From: Enoplolaimus lenunculus
Taxonomy: Eukaryota; Nematoda; Enoplea; Enoplida; Thoracostomopsidae
Direction: 5' to 3'
DNA length: 64,000 bases
Assembly: GCA_030248215.1 (NCBI GenBank)
Contig: JASANG010001853.1
Location: 1-64,000 of the forward strand
The notes under the pieces: generated by a model
The model's database searches: none
What the model saw: only the letters and a program-made list of their open reading frames with translations
What the model was told of the DNA's origin: nothing
Shown: one piece after another, positions 11,214 through 23,859 of the stretch
Layout: each line of letters begins with the position of its first letter
Position numbering within the stretch: position 1 is the first letter of the stretch
Program-made: the position numbers and the translations under genes

Positions 11214-13010
11214 AAAACTTATGATTAGTTTATGGCTAAGGCCTAGGCTTAAATTGACGGTTGACCACATAAGCCTCAATCTACGAGTAAGCGATACTCT
11301 AAGATCAGCTTAAAAGCCTCAGCTTAGGTTTACGAAAATGAACAGTAGCGTAAGGGGAACTAATCAAGTAACATCTTTCCTAAACCTTAGTCTAAGTGTA
11401 AGTGTACGGTGAAGTGTCTGAAAAGTCACAACTTTTGCCATGTAAACGACAACGCGTTTTGTATTGTGACAGTTTCCGCCGTGCATATCTTTTTTTTATA
11501 AAATTGCTGTCTGTCGTATGGCAATTTGGCCGAAAACTGTGGTTTCAGCTGCAAAAAGTATATTGTCTTAGATGGTCTTACAATGCTGACTTGAATAGTT
11601 TTTAACATGGCTGTTATTATAACGGCGCCTGAAAGCATTAGCCATAAATATTTTATTCGGGCCCGCAGACATACCGGGGCAAACAGCGCTCAGTGGATGA
11701 TGGTAGATAAATTTTCCAAATAGAAAAAAAAGTTGGCAATTGTTGTGAATAAAGCTTAATCAGGGTATGCACGTCTTGAAATTTATTTGTCCCAATTGCA
11801 TGCTTAGCTGGGGCTACACGCGAGATTTGGTTCGCAAATTAATTAAAGCCAAGAGGAACTATGATTTTTTTAGAAATTTAAACTTTCGATGTTGCATAAA
11901 TAAGCAAAACTAATGCTTCACAAAACTATTAAGTAAGTGATTAAGATGTAACTGCGCTACTTAAAAAAATTAATATATGTTTTCACTCGGCAGTGCCAAA
12001 AAATCACGGATGTGGGAACGATTTTTTCCAAGGCGTATCGAATTAATTTAATGCTTACTCGAAGCTGAAATTTGAACTAACCAGTTTCAAACTGCGTGAT
12101 ATAGTTTTCTAATCATCCTAATACTATTATATTACTGGGGTTTCAACTAGACACCCTTGACCCTATTATTTCCGAGTGCCTAAACAATTTCGGCCGTTGT
12201 AAAGAGCAGGGACGGAACGTTTTTCTGTGGGACTGCAATAGAGCAAGCTTTAGCTTTAGACTAAAGTAATATAATGATGTATGATTTCATATTGAACAAT
12301 TATTCAAGTGAATTGCGTTCATTAGAACGCAAACAAACGAACGACTTTATTAAACTTGTAAACAATTAAATTTGCGTACAATGTCTGCAGGGCGACGTCC
12401 AACGAAACCGTAAATACCTTGCCAAAACAAACGGTTCAGAGACAGGTTAATAGAAAATACATCATTTTCGAAAGTTCTCGAAACTCGGTAACTGTGCATC
12501 CAAGTCTATGTGAATCACTTGCATCTCGTTGAATTGGATAGGTCAAAATATTTTGCAGCTTGACACGGTCGTTGCTAAAAAGCCTTTTATATGAAGTTAT
12601 ACCCTTCCGAAATTATATCCTGGTTAATGCGCCCCTGTACAAAAAGTATTTATTCACCAAGTGCATAAGGCCGTTACTAATTCGCGAGTACGCACTAGCG
12701 AAAATACCTCTAAACACCTGGACGGTTTTAGTTATTGTTTGCCTGATTGGGTTATGTGTATTTACAGTGAAAAGAATTGAGACAAGCGTTTCAGGGTTTG
12801 ACAGACACTAAGCACCAAATGATAATTGTATAAAAACAGGAATGCTTTTCGTTGTAAAACGATGAGCAGCTTAAGCATGATTTAATTTCGAATATTGGTA
12901 TTAGAATGTTAATTGGACGCTCTTGCACACATTCCAAATTCAGAATGAATTGAATATCTGAGCCTGAATTAGGTCCATTCAGAAATCAGAATTCTGAATT
13001 CGAAACTTCT
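11214..13010. other. Gene-free interval with family A relics
   Basis: TTAGGC-like words are scattered through 11225-11400. A partial inverted family A end (CAGGGACGGAACGTTTTTCTG) is at about 12205-12275. No ORF here has supporting features. Confidence 0.5.
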
Positions 13011-13362
13011 AAGAGTTCGTAAGCGGATAGAGTCCCTAAACCCTGACTAGGGTCCATAAATGTCAATTGTCCTTAGTTGTAGTGCATAAATAGGTCCAGC
13101 CCCAAATAACGTTATGCTCGAAACTTTAAAGCATACTTAAGAGTTGAAAGTACATTCGTAAGTATAAAGTTGTGTTTTATAGCGCAAGCTTTTGATAAAA
13201 GACAAACGTTTAATTCAACGTATAATTGCAGCACCGTATATCTCAGTAACGAAAGATGCCGGAGCGTGGGTTAAAAATAACAGTCCGTAAACCGAATAAC
13301 GGAGTTCCTTTGCACAAGCCAAATAAAACTCAGTCCCCACTGTTATTCGAATCACTACAGTC
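13011..13362 (-). mobile_element. MITE family B, truncated copy
   Basis: It carries the family B interior in inverted orientation (GTCCATAAATGTCAATTGTCC, then the GTTTAATTCAACG region) and ends in a decayed inverted repeat ATTCGAATCACTACAG. The opposite end is missing. The short open frame 13256-13438 lies within the repeat. Confidence 0.75.
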
Positions 13363-13870
13363 GAGGCGACATGTCTCCTTCCGAAATCTCAGGAGAAATT
13401 TGACAGTACAATACGAATTCAAACCTACCTGCTCGTAGAAAACTTCAGCTTTAAGACAATTTTATCGTTCACTACACTTAAAAATTTTTCCAATTATTTA
13501 TATTTTCTCGAAATGAAACCATGGCTACGCTCCTGCCTATCAACATAAGACAAGGAACCGGTAGTCTCAAGTCTCAACATTTTTACATTAATCTAAAACT
13601 GTTGTACGTTTTATGCTGTTAGCTGTATTCACTACTAAATCGGTTCCGTGTTGTATCGTAATCAATTTTTGTTGCAGCCCGGCTTTCAAGAGATTATGCA
13701 GGATTTCGTTTCGGATTTGGAAGGTTATTAAGTCATAGATAAATATTTTGTTTCTAAAGTCCAGCGAGTGCTACTATTAATAACCTGTTACATAGCGAAT
13801 TTATCTCGTTTCTCCAAAATCTTCGGGGTATATATTGCGACAATCCACCGTAATGATTTTTTTGATTGAG
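13363..13870. other. Gene-free interval
   Basis: No gene or repeat that I can name. Confidence 0.45.
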
Positions 13871-14652
13871 CAAAAGTGGCGCTATACTTGTCGGGCAGCC
13901 GTTTGTCTCCGTCCGACGCCGTCCATCGTCGTCCGTCACCATGCGGTACTGTATTGACCCGAATAAGAGGGTGGTAATAAGAGGAGGTCCCCATTTTGAG
14001 AGCGAATCAATAGGAGTCAAGCCCTAATTAGAGTCCATAAATGTCAATTAACCCTAATTGTAGAGCATAAATGACTCCAGGACCAAATAATTTGAGTTCC
14101 AAACTTTAAAGCGTACTTAAATTTTGAAAGTACATTCCTAAGTATAACCTTGTATTATCGCTCAAGCTATTGACACAAGACAAATAAACGTTTTATTCAA
14201 CGGATAATTGCAGTACCAGATATATCAGTAACGAAGGGCGGCGGAGCGTGGGTTAGAAATAAATAACAATCCGTAATCGAATAACAAGGGGGGTACCATC
14301 TGGAGAGGCCAAATAAATAACAGCCCTCCCTCTTATTCGTGTCACTACAGTATCGTACGTGAGTATTAGTCACGTATGATACTTTCGAGATGCATCTGGG
14401 CACGTGCACTTAAGGCTCACTTAAGATTTTTGTAATTTAGCCCATGCAACGTGAAGTTCTGCTGGTCGGCCAGTGACCGGTTAGACCTTTCCAGATTGCA
14501 CGCAACTTTCCATGCACTACCATAAGTTTGCGATCACCAAGGCTAGGTGGCTTAGGCTTAGGTGCTAGATCCAACCTTATAGTTAGCACACGGTGACGTA
14601 CGGTGGCGGACGGCGCCGAACGCCATCAAAAACTATAGCGCAACCCTAAGGC
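13871..14652. mobile_element. Family F element interrupted by a family B MITE
   Basis: The left part (13871-13946: GTGGCGCTATACTTGTCGG, then GACGCCGTCC words) and the right part (about 14588-14645: GTGGCGGACGGCG, then AACTATAGCGCAAC) match the two halves of the intact-looking family F element at 56996-57160. A complete family B MITE (13947-14352) sits between them, along with about 235 bp of further sequence. The arrangement shows that B was active after F had inserted here. Confidence 0.55.
13947..14352 (-). mobile_element. MITE family B, full-length copy, nested
   Basis: Bounded by TA at both ends, with TGACCCGAATAAGAG on the left and TCTTATTCGTGTCAC on the right, 406 bp. The interior is in the opposite orientation to the 2791-3232 copy. 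It lies inside a family F element. Confidence 0.85.
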
Positions 14653-14745
14653 AGCTTTTTGAAACTCTACAATGTTTTTCGATTGAATTCTAAACCAATT
14701 TTTGTAGAGGATCAAAAAAGAATTAACTTGATTATACGTTTATTG

Positions 14746-14930
14746 GCCCATGTATAGAACAGGGTCGGATCAGTAGTATGAGCATATTCCTAAGCCTAAG
14801 CCTAAATGTAAGCCTAAGCCTAAGCGTTTGGATAAACCTTAAGCCTAAGCAAAAAATAGTCTAAAGCTCAAACTGACTCTTTTATGGCCCCTCCGTAAAA
14901 CGATCCGGCCCTGTTCTATACATGGGTCCG
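14746..14930 (+). mobile_element. MITE family A, best-preserved inverted repeats
   Basis: The left end CCCATGTATAGAACAGGG and the right end CCCTGTTCTATACATGGG are exact reverse complements over 18 bases. Flanking octamers GTTTATTG and GTTTCTTG match at seven of eight positions. The interior (about 14785-14860) holds CCTAAG/TAAGCC units. At about 185 bp this is a compact non-autonomous element; the 8-bp duplication points to a hAT-like transposase supplied in trans. Confidence 0.8.
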
Positions 14931-16439
14931 GTTTCTTGTCATATACGTATCAATTATTGAAGAGACAAGCGGCAAGCAACGTAGTAAATGACGATAGTCT
15001 GAAATAATTGTAAACAGATTAAACCTGTATTCAAGCACCCGGCGACGGCAAAATATTCTGATTGTTGCACGACTGTTTTCGGAACCGAAATGACACATTT
15101 CTGTAACCAGAAGCTAGCCAGAAGCTCACGTTTTCACCCTAAACAACCCTTTCAGAAATGTGCGTGCTCATGCCGATTTACTTGTCCAGTATTGTAGGAT
15201 AGTTTTGTATTTTGGAATCTTACAGTATTCCAAGTGTGATTAGTATAATTTTGTACCGAATGCGTTTTAAATTGTTTTTGTCCGTTACATATTTTTCAGC
15301 CATTTAGCTATCAGGCATACTAGAGATAACATGTTGCAAAAAATTGCAACGTTGAAGTTTTAAGCGCAGAATGCTGGCCCGAAGCCAATCTGTCAGATTA
15401 CCACTATATACAAATACACTGATCTCTAATTTGCAGATCTACATTTTTCTTCTGTTTCACATATGCACTGAAATGCTAAGACGCTACGCAAAATACGTAT
15501 GTGGGACGTTCCAGCTTTAATACATAAATTCTACGCTTCGTAAAATTTGTTTAATAGTAAAGTTTTCAGTAACTACGATAGCGGTAGATTCATGGTGATG
15601 GAGAGAACACATTGCCTCATCTCACAGTCCAGTGTATATTTGATACAGCAAATTCGCAAACAAAGTCGAAAAACGGTCCTAATGTTATTGCTAATCGCAA
15701 CAAATGTTATCTGAGCCTATTTATGTTTATATTACTGGAGTCACTGGGTGATACAAGTGGAACAACAACGTCCATATGCCTACAATAAATAAAACCAAAA
15801 AAATTGAGCCAAGATTTAGTGCTAAAATTAAGCTCGGCTTCTCGCTACCAAGCCGTTTTATTATTATACATCATGAGTTCCCCGTTAAAAGTTTCTGGCG
15901 TTGCCAGTGCACAGAATATAATACTTTGAAACATTGAACTTCAATTGAAATTGTTTCAGACTTCAAAATTTAATTCAAACAGGCGGCATGACGACTTTGA
16001 AGTTTCATTGATTTCGGTAAACGTTTGATGTTTAGTTCACTGAACCAGACTACACATCTTGTAATGGGATTTACAGCCACTATTATGCTTCGGCCCACAG
16101 AATTTCAATCTGCCAATACTTATGCCATTGTCACTGGCGGATACAAGGCACCCACACAGGCTTAGGTTCACCGAAAGAGATCAAAATTAAAATTTTAAGT
16201 ATAAAAATTAGGCTTGGCTTCGCGCTGGATTTTGCGATCTTTTATCAGTGATATATACATGTCTCATGCCCTTCTCATCTAAAATTTCTGGATCCGAAAC
16301 TCGTTATACCATAAAAAGCTGTTTTGTTTTGTTTTACAGAAATGACAACGTTTAAAATAATCCATCGGGCTAAGTTATTTGTTTATATGTAAATAAGTTT
16401 GTATGATACTAACACTGGCTGTTTAAGGTACTGTAGGCT
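14931..16439. other. Gene-free interval
   Basis: No supported gene. The inverted copy of the short GGAACG(C/T)CCCACATACG phrase lies at 15488-15521. Two GGCTTGGCTTCGCG/GCTCGGCTTCTCGC phrases (about 16210 and 15830) suggest decayed repeats. Confidence 0.45.
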
Positions 16440-16600
16440 TTCTTAATAAGAGGTCGCAGTGGGCAATGACATCATCTTAGTTTGAGGCCGAGTCAGTAGG
16501 AGTCGACATTCGTTATTAGAGTCCGTAAATTGATAGAGATCCAAAAAACTAGTTAGAGTCTATAAACGCCAATGCATAATTAGAGTATGTATATCTGAAC
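16440..16600 (-). repeat. Decayed family B relic
   Basis: Words such as GAGTCCGTAAATTGATAGAG and TTAGAGTCTATAAACGCCAAT follow the order of the inverted family B interior, but the inverted repeats are not recognisable. Confidence 0.5.
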
Positions 16601-17246
16601 AAAATTCAGTTCACATTTGTGTACGCAAAGTATATTTCAGGGCCAACCCGTGCACTGTCGAAGCTTAAAGGTGCTGTAGAGGCTCCAAACCTTTTCCGGT
16701 GAGACTTTATTTTAGCTGCACTTTTCGAGTGGAAACCAACAAATACTATGCTACAGGAAGAAAATATGCAAGTTCTGATTCGAAGGGATTCGGTGGATAT
16801 ACCCCTTACGATTTGTTCGGTACAAAATTTATCAATAAACATCATAAAACTTACCTTATAGTGTAATGTTCCTTCCCAAATCATGACTCGTATCCACAGG
16901 ATTTCATTTCGGGCACGGCTACATCACGAAAGTGACCTTACACGAGAACGAAAAAATTTGACATTTTGGAGCCAGCAGATTATTCTAAAGCTTGTACAAG
17001 TCTCTCAAATCGTAAGTGTTTTTGAATAACTAACGTACATAATATTAGTGCAGTGTGAATTAATTTGACGGAATATCTAAATACAATGAAGCCAAAACTC
17101 ACCTATAAAGGTAAAAGGATAAATAAAAGCTCTCGAGTACGCGAGTTAGAAGCTAGACATAATTTTACACATTAATAGTAGCACGCAAGCTCTGGTGCAG
17201 CAACGAATACAACACAAATAACTATTTTTTATATTTATTTATCGGT
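16601..17246. other. Gene-free interval
   Basis: A 92-codon minus-strand open frame (16606-16884) has no recognisable motif or splice context; I read it as chance. Confidence 0.45.
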
Positions 17247-17350
17247 TTACTGTGCCAATCGACAGACGACAGTTTCCGTCCGCAATGGATCTACAACTTG
17301 GTGAGGCAAACTAAATATCAGTGCCGCTGTTATTCGGGTCACTACAGTAC
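17247..17350 (-). repeat. Family B end fragment
   Basis: It holds a right-end inverted repeat TTATTCGGGTCACTACAG followed by TA, with only a short stretch of interior before it. Confidence 0.6.
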
Positions 17351-18464
17351 ACCTTTCTTTTATTTCATAAATCTGTTTACGAGGATGTTTGCAGTTGAAA
17401 ACGACTTGTGTTTCACAGAGTTTTCTGAACAATTTTTTCTTTAAATCAGCAGATATTCTTGATTTTGTGTATACGACTATAAAATAATATTCTAAACCTT
17501 CACATAAGACCAATTGCACTGTGAAATTATTCTTTTTTCACTTTATAAAATTTATATTTTATAAAATCAGAAGTGCTCACAAACAACTATTATTCAGCGT
17601 TGCATTTTGTGCAATACAACGTAACCTATTATTAGTGATTATACATTAGTATTGTACTTCTTTCAATAATCGAATAGTAACTTTGCCAACCTGGTTTTAA
17701 AGGTTAATCCTTCGTTTGTTTGCAAAATTAGGTTAGTAATGGTTGTGGTATAATGTGGCCGTATTATACCTAATAAAACAACTCGGTTCAATATAAGTGG
17801 TGTTTCTTGGTAATGGGTTTACGGCTCATAGTTCGATGTAAATCAAGCTAAGAAATTATAAAATATAATGCTCTAGCTATGTCATTTTGTAATAGCCCTT
17901 GTTTCATTTGTTCAATTTGTCTAACCTGCGCAAACTGTTATATATATAAATATATAAATATATATATATATATATATGAAGAAAAAATCAATTTATTAAG
18001 AAAAAAACAATTCATTGTTTTCCTAAAGGATTTATAAAACCCGAAACTGATGTAAAACAATAACGTTACAGGTTATCAGATGTATACAAAGACGTTAATG
18101 AAAATTCGTATTTCTGACCTGTGTCATTTTACTGGAATAGTTACCTTTTGTTTGTACTGGATACTGTTCAAGGCGAATTAATTTAAATAAAATGCGCAAG
18201 AGCCGAGAAATTGTAGTTTTCTGATTTATTCAAGGTAAAAAAATGTCATTTGAGCAATTACTGTTAAATTTCATTTACGTTCAGTTCCGCTATTGAAGGT
18301 TAAACGCTAAAAACATAAATTTGTGTATTTTCAAGTTTTGAAGCGTCACACGAAAAACTATACAGCGCCATAGCTTAACTTGCGTATATGTTATGGGTGA
18401 AAGTTTTTTGAGAAAATCTACGAATATCTTAAACACTGCACTGCTTACTAGAATATGATTTTAA
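17351..18464. other. Gene-free interval with AT microsatellite
   Basis: No gene. A (TA)n-rich run occupies 17939-17978. Confidence 0.5.
17939..17978. repeat. TA microsatellite
   Basis: Almost pure alternating TA interrupted by AAA twice, about 40 bases. Confidence 0.9.
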
Positions 18465-18483
18465 TCAACGAGTTGCGAAAGCC

Positions 18484-18843
18484 GTGAATGGGTTTGTTTT
18501 GAAATCTATGAAATATGGAACACACACTTCGGCATACGTTAAAAGGCCACTCGACGAGGTCAGTTTTCGGTTTTCGTTTGCAGTTTCAAATATAAACACA
18601 AGTTTAGACTCAAAAAGGCGTTTGCAGAAATTTTTAGACTCAAAAAGGCGTTTGCAGAAATTTGTCTTTGGGAGGCACCGAATAATTTTTGGGGAACCGT
18701 ACAAATGCAATTCAAGATTGTTTCCTTTTAGATCGAGTCTATTTGGAAGGCAGCAGCCAAACTTGGGGCGGGGGAATCGCCCCATGCTCCCCGTGGGGAC
18801 GCCCCTGCAATGGGTGGTTTGTAGAGACATGGCTTTAAGTTAG
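18484..18843. other. Open frame of doubtful status
   Basis: A 119-codon open frame on + is fully mirrored by a 121-codon frame on - (18465-18830). It includes a 31-bp internal direct repeat (TTAGACTCAAAAAGGCGTTT, twice, at 18604-18663). Its right end is GC-rich (GGGGACGCCCCTGC) and resembles transposon-end sequence elsewhere in the window. There are no domain motifs. I regard both frames as probably non-coding repeat-derived DNA. Confidence 0.3.
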
Positions 18844-19380
18844 ATTTTGACGTAACGTCGACATTTTATTTAAGTTATGCAGCTTTAGCTTACGTGAGAG
18901 GCTTTACATATCAGCATTTCTGCTTGCCAGAAACTGGTATATTTTTTAGCTTCTTACCCGCATTTTGCAATAGGACAAAAAACTTGGAGAAGTATGTTGA
19001 TCGAAACCTTTGAGCTTGAATCTTTAGTGAAATATCTAACTTAAGTTAAACATTAATTTAAATCAGTGGTCGAATTAAACTAGTGCCTCTCCAACCCTGC
19101 AACGCGGAACCATTTTCAACTAGGGTGTCAAGCAGGGACGGACGCCATTAGTACCGGTATGAAATGCTATTTGTGGTTGGCAACCAAAAATCCAAAAACA
19201 GCCAGAGAAGTCGTACAATACTTCGCAAGCGAAGCGATCGATATTCCACGCTTTTTTTGCATTAGTGTTTTAAATTCCAACACGAAAGTTTGGGTTTGGT
19301 GCGTTTTTAGTGATGTCACCCTCAGTATTTTTCTAGGTATGTCGACAGGTATGTCGACACTCGTCCCTTCGAATCAGAAC
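18844..19380. other. Gene-free interval
   Basis: No supported gene; the open frame at 19159-19410 lacks motifs and runs into a repeat. Confidence 0.4.
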
Positions 19381-19690
19381 AACCAAGAGTACATGATACG
19401 CTTTATGTAAAAAGGTGTACCCAGTACGCGTTTCGTTTTTGGCCGACCTCCCTTCATTGGGTATTGGAGGAGGGGTGGTTGAAACAACGGAATTGGAGAA
19501 GATGCTAATAAAATGAATGGTTTAAAATGGCCCCGAAAAATTCTTGACCTTATCATTTCATCTTCGGTTTTGTGTATTGCGTATTTAATCTTGACCCCCC
19601 CGGACCTGAAAGGGGTATGGGGAAAAAGCACCGAGTGCTAGTACATCGAGTGACATGCATATTTTAAAGAAGTTACACACTCTTGTCTAA
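19381..19690 (+). repeat. Family E relic
   Basis: Shares with the elements at 22258-22545 and 50650-50945 the phrases GAGTACATGATA, GTGTACCCAGTACGCGTTTC, TTTTGGCCGACC and the closing TTACACACTCTTGT. Both ends are diverged. Confidence 0.5.
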
Positions 19691-20629
19691 ACAGTCATTA
19701 TTTGACTCTTAGTACAATCCATACATTCTCTATTAACTGAGCACATGTTAAACATGTATCGTTCAAGACTACCTGTAGCCTTGCAAAATCACTTCAAATT
19801 CGCTCTTAAAGTTACTCTAGACAATAGCTTTAACGGTTCACTAACCAGTTTCACCGTATCATGCAACTAACGGCACTCTCTAGACTATAACCTCGCTTGT
19901 TTTAATCAGACCACTTGACTTTCCTCACCTGAAACGTTGGGTTTAGTCTTTGTCTGGCGAGACATAGATATACAGAAAAAACAAAGCCTTAAAGATAAAT
20001 TCCCGATCAGACTTCAACACAGGCGCCTCTCAGTCTAAAACTGTCCTTAGGCGCTGTCTAAAGAATCCCTTTTGTATAGACGTTAGGACACAGTTGGTTT
20101 GCGGTGTGTCGCACGTGTGTGTCTGTATGACCTTGCAAATTAAAGTCACACAAGGTGTCGTTCGATTTAAATATTATATCAAACAGTAAAATGAAAACAG
20201 TTATTTACCCGAAACCGGCCACTTTGCGTCGTGGGTTTGTTTTAATCTTTGCGTAAACAGGTTTCAGTTTTTTTTATTCCTCAAAATTGTGTCGCACCGT
20301 ACTAGTGGCACAGCCGGCCGGGGGGCTTGGAAGGCCGGCTAATCCCAGTTTCGAAGTAAAAAATTGTTTTCTATAACAGAACGGAAAATTTAATAAAAAC
20401 CCCTTACAAGGTTAGGTATTAAAATTCCGTTTGATTTCTCGCTTGTCAGGTTACCTTCATCAATATACAGAGATTGAGAGCGTTTATAAACCTCCGACTC
20501 TTCGTTTTCGGATCAGCTGTTGTGCAACTTGCATCGCCTTCCCACGATACTCTGCGAAAGACAGATTTACGTTGAGTTGAGAAAATAGGGCTGTTGTACA
20601 CTTTCCCAACATTTTGAGGTTAAGGCTTA
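19691..20629. other. Gene-free interval
   Basis: Nothing I can name, apart from a GC-rich phrase (CAGCCGGCCGGGGGGCTTGG) at about 20311. Confidence 0.45.
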
Positions 20630-20765
20630 GGATTAGCAAAGCGTTCTCCTAAAGCTAAAGCCTAAACCAGTGTGGGTAAAAAGTGCAAAACAACAAAAAA
20701 GTGCAAAACAACAAAAAAAGTGCAAAACAACAAAAAAAGTGCAAAACAACAAAAAAAGTGTGCAC
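20630..20765. repeat. TTAGGC-like words and a 20-bp tandem array
   Basis: GTTAAGGCTTAGGATTAG and CTAAAGCCTAAACC (20630-20668) are telomere-like words. They are followed at about 20676-20765 by four units of roughly AAAAGTGCAAAACAACAAA. The tandem units differ only in the length of the A run, so the array is young. Confidence 0.8.
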
Positions 20766-20846
20766 TTTAATCAGTTCAATACTCTCATTGTAACGGACAC
20801 TTTAGACTAGGGTGAAGGCACAGAATGTGGACTCAATAACAATGGA

Positions 20847-21206
20847 ATGAAAAGTAACCTATCCTATAGATCTCGACAAGACAACTTGAACGGTATCAAT
20901 TTTAGGCTACAGTTTAAAAGTTGTGACCCGCAAAATTTTACTGCTAAAAGACGTAGATTTAAAGTCACATTCTTGATATTAGTATATGTACGAAATATAA
21001 CCCGTACCAGGTTTATTTGGTATGTAAATTTGATGCAATATTTGCCCTTGTTTATAGCAAAATCTTCAAGGGTGACAACTATTGAACTTGAGACCCAGCA
21101 CGGAGACCGCTACGAGTACCGCCGTAGTATTTATATCAATAAAATCAATCATTTCTTATCAAATTCATATAAGAAGCCATACTACGTACCGTACCGCCGC
21201 CTGTGA
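20847..21206 (+). other. Unsupported 119-codon open frame
   Basis: A continuous frame from an ATG. Its composition (many K, R, N, Y, F, I) follows the AT-rich background, and I recognise no domain, signal peptide or repeat. There is no adjacent exon to splice to. It could be a small gene or chance; chance is more likely. Confidence 0.15.
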
Positions 21207-22257
21207 AAGTAGATGGTTTTAGACTGCATCAAATGTGTAACTTTATAATTCTGCGGCGCGAAATCTGACCAGATCCTAAAAACCCGATCCTTATTTTTAA
21301 ATTCGGATGCTGTGTTTGTCACCAGATTAGTTTATTTTGTTGATACTTTTCTCATAATGGTTAATTAATGCGGTTGAAGAATATATACTATGGTAATTAT
21401 GTATATATACTATGGCAATAATTTTCAGACTTTAATAATAGCTTTGGGGAACTTAGTAATTTCAAATCATTTTATCATTTATTGTATTTAGATTGAATTC
21501 TCGCACTGTACAAAATTGAAGTTGTATACGATTGATAAAATGCTACTGTTGTACGCCCTCAAATCACGTATACATAGTCAGTCGCTACAGATACATATCA
21601 AACTGCAAAAAGGGCCAAATAGAATACAAGCACAAAAAACGCGAAATATTCGGTATTAAGTGTGCGCCCCGGGTACATTTTTACTGTTTATTTACGTGAA
21701 AAATTTATTGCCATAAATTGTGAAATTTAATTGTAAATGGTTTGTTTACATTTTTTAAACGCAATTTAAGCGGCTATATTCGTCAGATTTTGGTGCGTTT
21801 ATAGACTGGTTAAAAAAATCTCGCGTGTTTCGACAATTTTACCATATTTACAAACCAAATCTATCTAAAATATTGATTTGTAGCAGTCAAAATAATAAGC
21901 AATGTTCATATTGTGTTTTGGGGTCGCAGTCTGCTAAGCATGCAATGATTTCATTCATAGTTATGCATTTTAAACCTTTCTCACATGAACATATGCCATT
22001 ACGTGCGCACGTCTTCAAATTTGAGGCTGGACATCCATTTCTGGACTTCTGGGGGGCTGACGATTATTGCATAACCACTCAGCTATAGGTTCATGTCTTA
22101 TGGAGATTTTGCACTGTGCGTGCATTATTAAACAGTGTATATTTTGTATTTATATACTAATCTGCTCGTTCATAATTGGCACGTGTTGCTCGTAGTATAC
22201 TCTGATGGGAATGGGTAAAATTAAAACTCTGTTGACACCATGTTTATTCACACCTAT
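21207..22257. other. Gene-free interval
   Basis: No recognised gene or repeat. An 87-codon open frame at 21825-22088 has no motif. Confidence 0.45.
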
Positions 22258-22545
22258 AAGCAAGAGTGCATGATATGAGAGTGTGCAACTCTAGGTACGG
22301 TATGGTATTAAATGTACCACCGCGCGTTGCGTGTTGGGCCGACCCCCCTTGTTTAGAGGAGGGTACGCTGTCACATGCAATAACCCTAAATTAACTTATA
22401 AGCGGAGGAATTTGTTGCCGGGAACATAAAGTGGCATGGTTCTCCATAGGTGGTACCCTCTCTAAATAAAGGCGGGAAGTAGGCCAACAATTCAACGCGC
22501 GCTGGGTACACTGTTTTCTACAAAGTATGTACCCAGTTCCATACG
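22258..22545 (+). mobile_element. Family E element
   Basis: The left part reads GAGTGCATGATATGAGAGTG, then GTACCACCGCGCGTTGCG and GGCCGACCCCCC; the right part reads GGCCAACAATTCAACGCGCG and CTGGGTAC. The inner ends are imperfect inverted repeats of GTACC..CGCGTTG. A copy in the opposite orientation lies at 50650-50945 and shares the flanking GTGCATGATAT(G/A)AGAGTG phrase. The interior is non-coding. Confidence 0.6.
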
Positions 22546-23859
22546 CTTGTTAGTATACATCATCCACTTTTGCTGTAAATTACCTAAAAATGTGTAAATT
22601 TTGCAAATCTGAAATTCAAACGACATTGTGAACAAAATCTGTCCAGTATCTTTGAACGAATGTGTCTTTCAAGTTTTCCGGAAGCTTCGACAATTGCTCT
22701 GTGGTTTACGTCTGAATGTCATGACGCTTGTTCCTGGAAAACTTTGCATCCATAGCGATCCTGTGATTATACATCAGGGTTGACAGGCCATCCGGTCTGC
22801 CTGGTGAACGCTTGGTGCACTGTTTGAAAGATAACCCACTCAACAAAGTGAAAAGTCTTCGATATGTGACTATCTTTAAATGGTGGTGGGTGCAGTTTAT
22901 ATCAAAACGCCAGGACAGAATTTATAGTTGCAGTCCAGCGCTGTAATGCAGCGATCACACTAATTTTCCAAGCTAGGCACCAAAGACGTTCCATTGTAAG
23001 ATTAACGAGTGGCAATTTAAAAAAGTTCTGGTCGTTAACCATACCATACGACATTTTTGGTGCCCAGCTGGGAAAAGTTATTGTGAACGCTGCTGCTGCT
23101 GCATAATACTTATATGAACATTATTTTGCTCGAAAAACATTGAAGTAATTACTAGCATCTTTTGTCCTAACAATGTCAATATTGTTAGTCAATTTTGCAT
23201 AATTTCCACAGAGTATAGTCAGCAACAATCGGGTTTTAATTTTCAAAAACACTGCAATTCCTTTGAAACAGCTTATGATTTGCGTGTTTATTGTTTTTAC
23301 AAACGAGATTTTTAGAAAATATTAAGCAATCGCTTGCAGCCATTTTACATTCATAAACAGTAATAATCTAAGCTGCTTTGCCAGCCTAAAAATATTTTGT
23401 ACCGTTAGTTAGAAGCTTTAATTTTAACGAAATGTTTATCATTTTGATGCGTTAATGATCCCAAAACACCTGTATCTCTTTGCAGACATTAATCATTAAT
23501 GAGTATGGGCGCCGGCAGATGTATGCAACGTAGCACACACATAACCTTTTTGATATCCTGAGGAATTGTTTTTATAGTCAGGTATGTAAAGTACAGAATT
23601 GAAAAAATTGCACCTGCAGCAATCAATATTTTGCATTAGATTTCACATCTGCAATGCAACTCAGAATTCCTCCCGTATCCATATTAGTAAGGTGGACATT
23701 AAAAACTGTCGTTAATTTGAAGTTAATCATTAATAGCATTAAGATTTACAGTACGTTCTAGTTGCTTATCCCCGCATCACTTTAAAATCCTGGCTACGTG
23801 CTTGATGACAATTTTGGCATCACAATTCCACAGGCAATATTTTGACCGCAACTGCGAAC
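22546..23859. other. Gene-free interval upstream of the receptor gene
   Basis: No recognised gene. This stretch and the MITE that follows form the distal 5' flank of the receptor gene. Confidence 0.45.

Noticed and set aside
18465-18843. Two mirrored 120-codon frames as genes
   Set aside because: No motifs, an internal short duplication, and transposon-like GC phrases at the right end.
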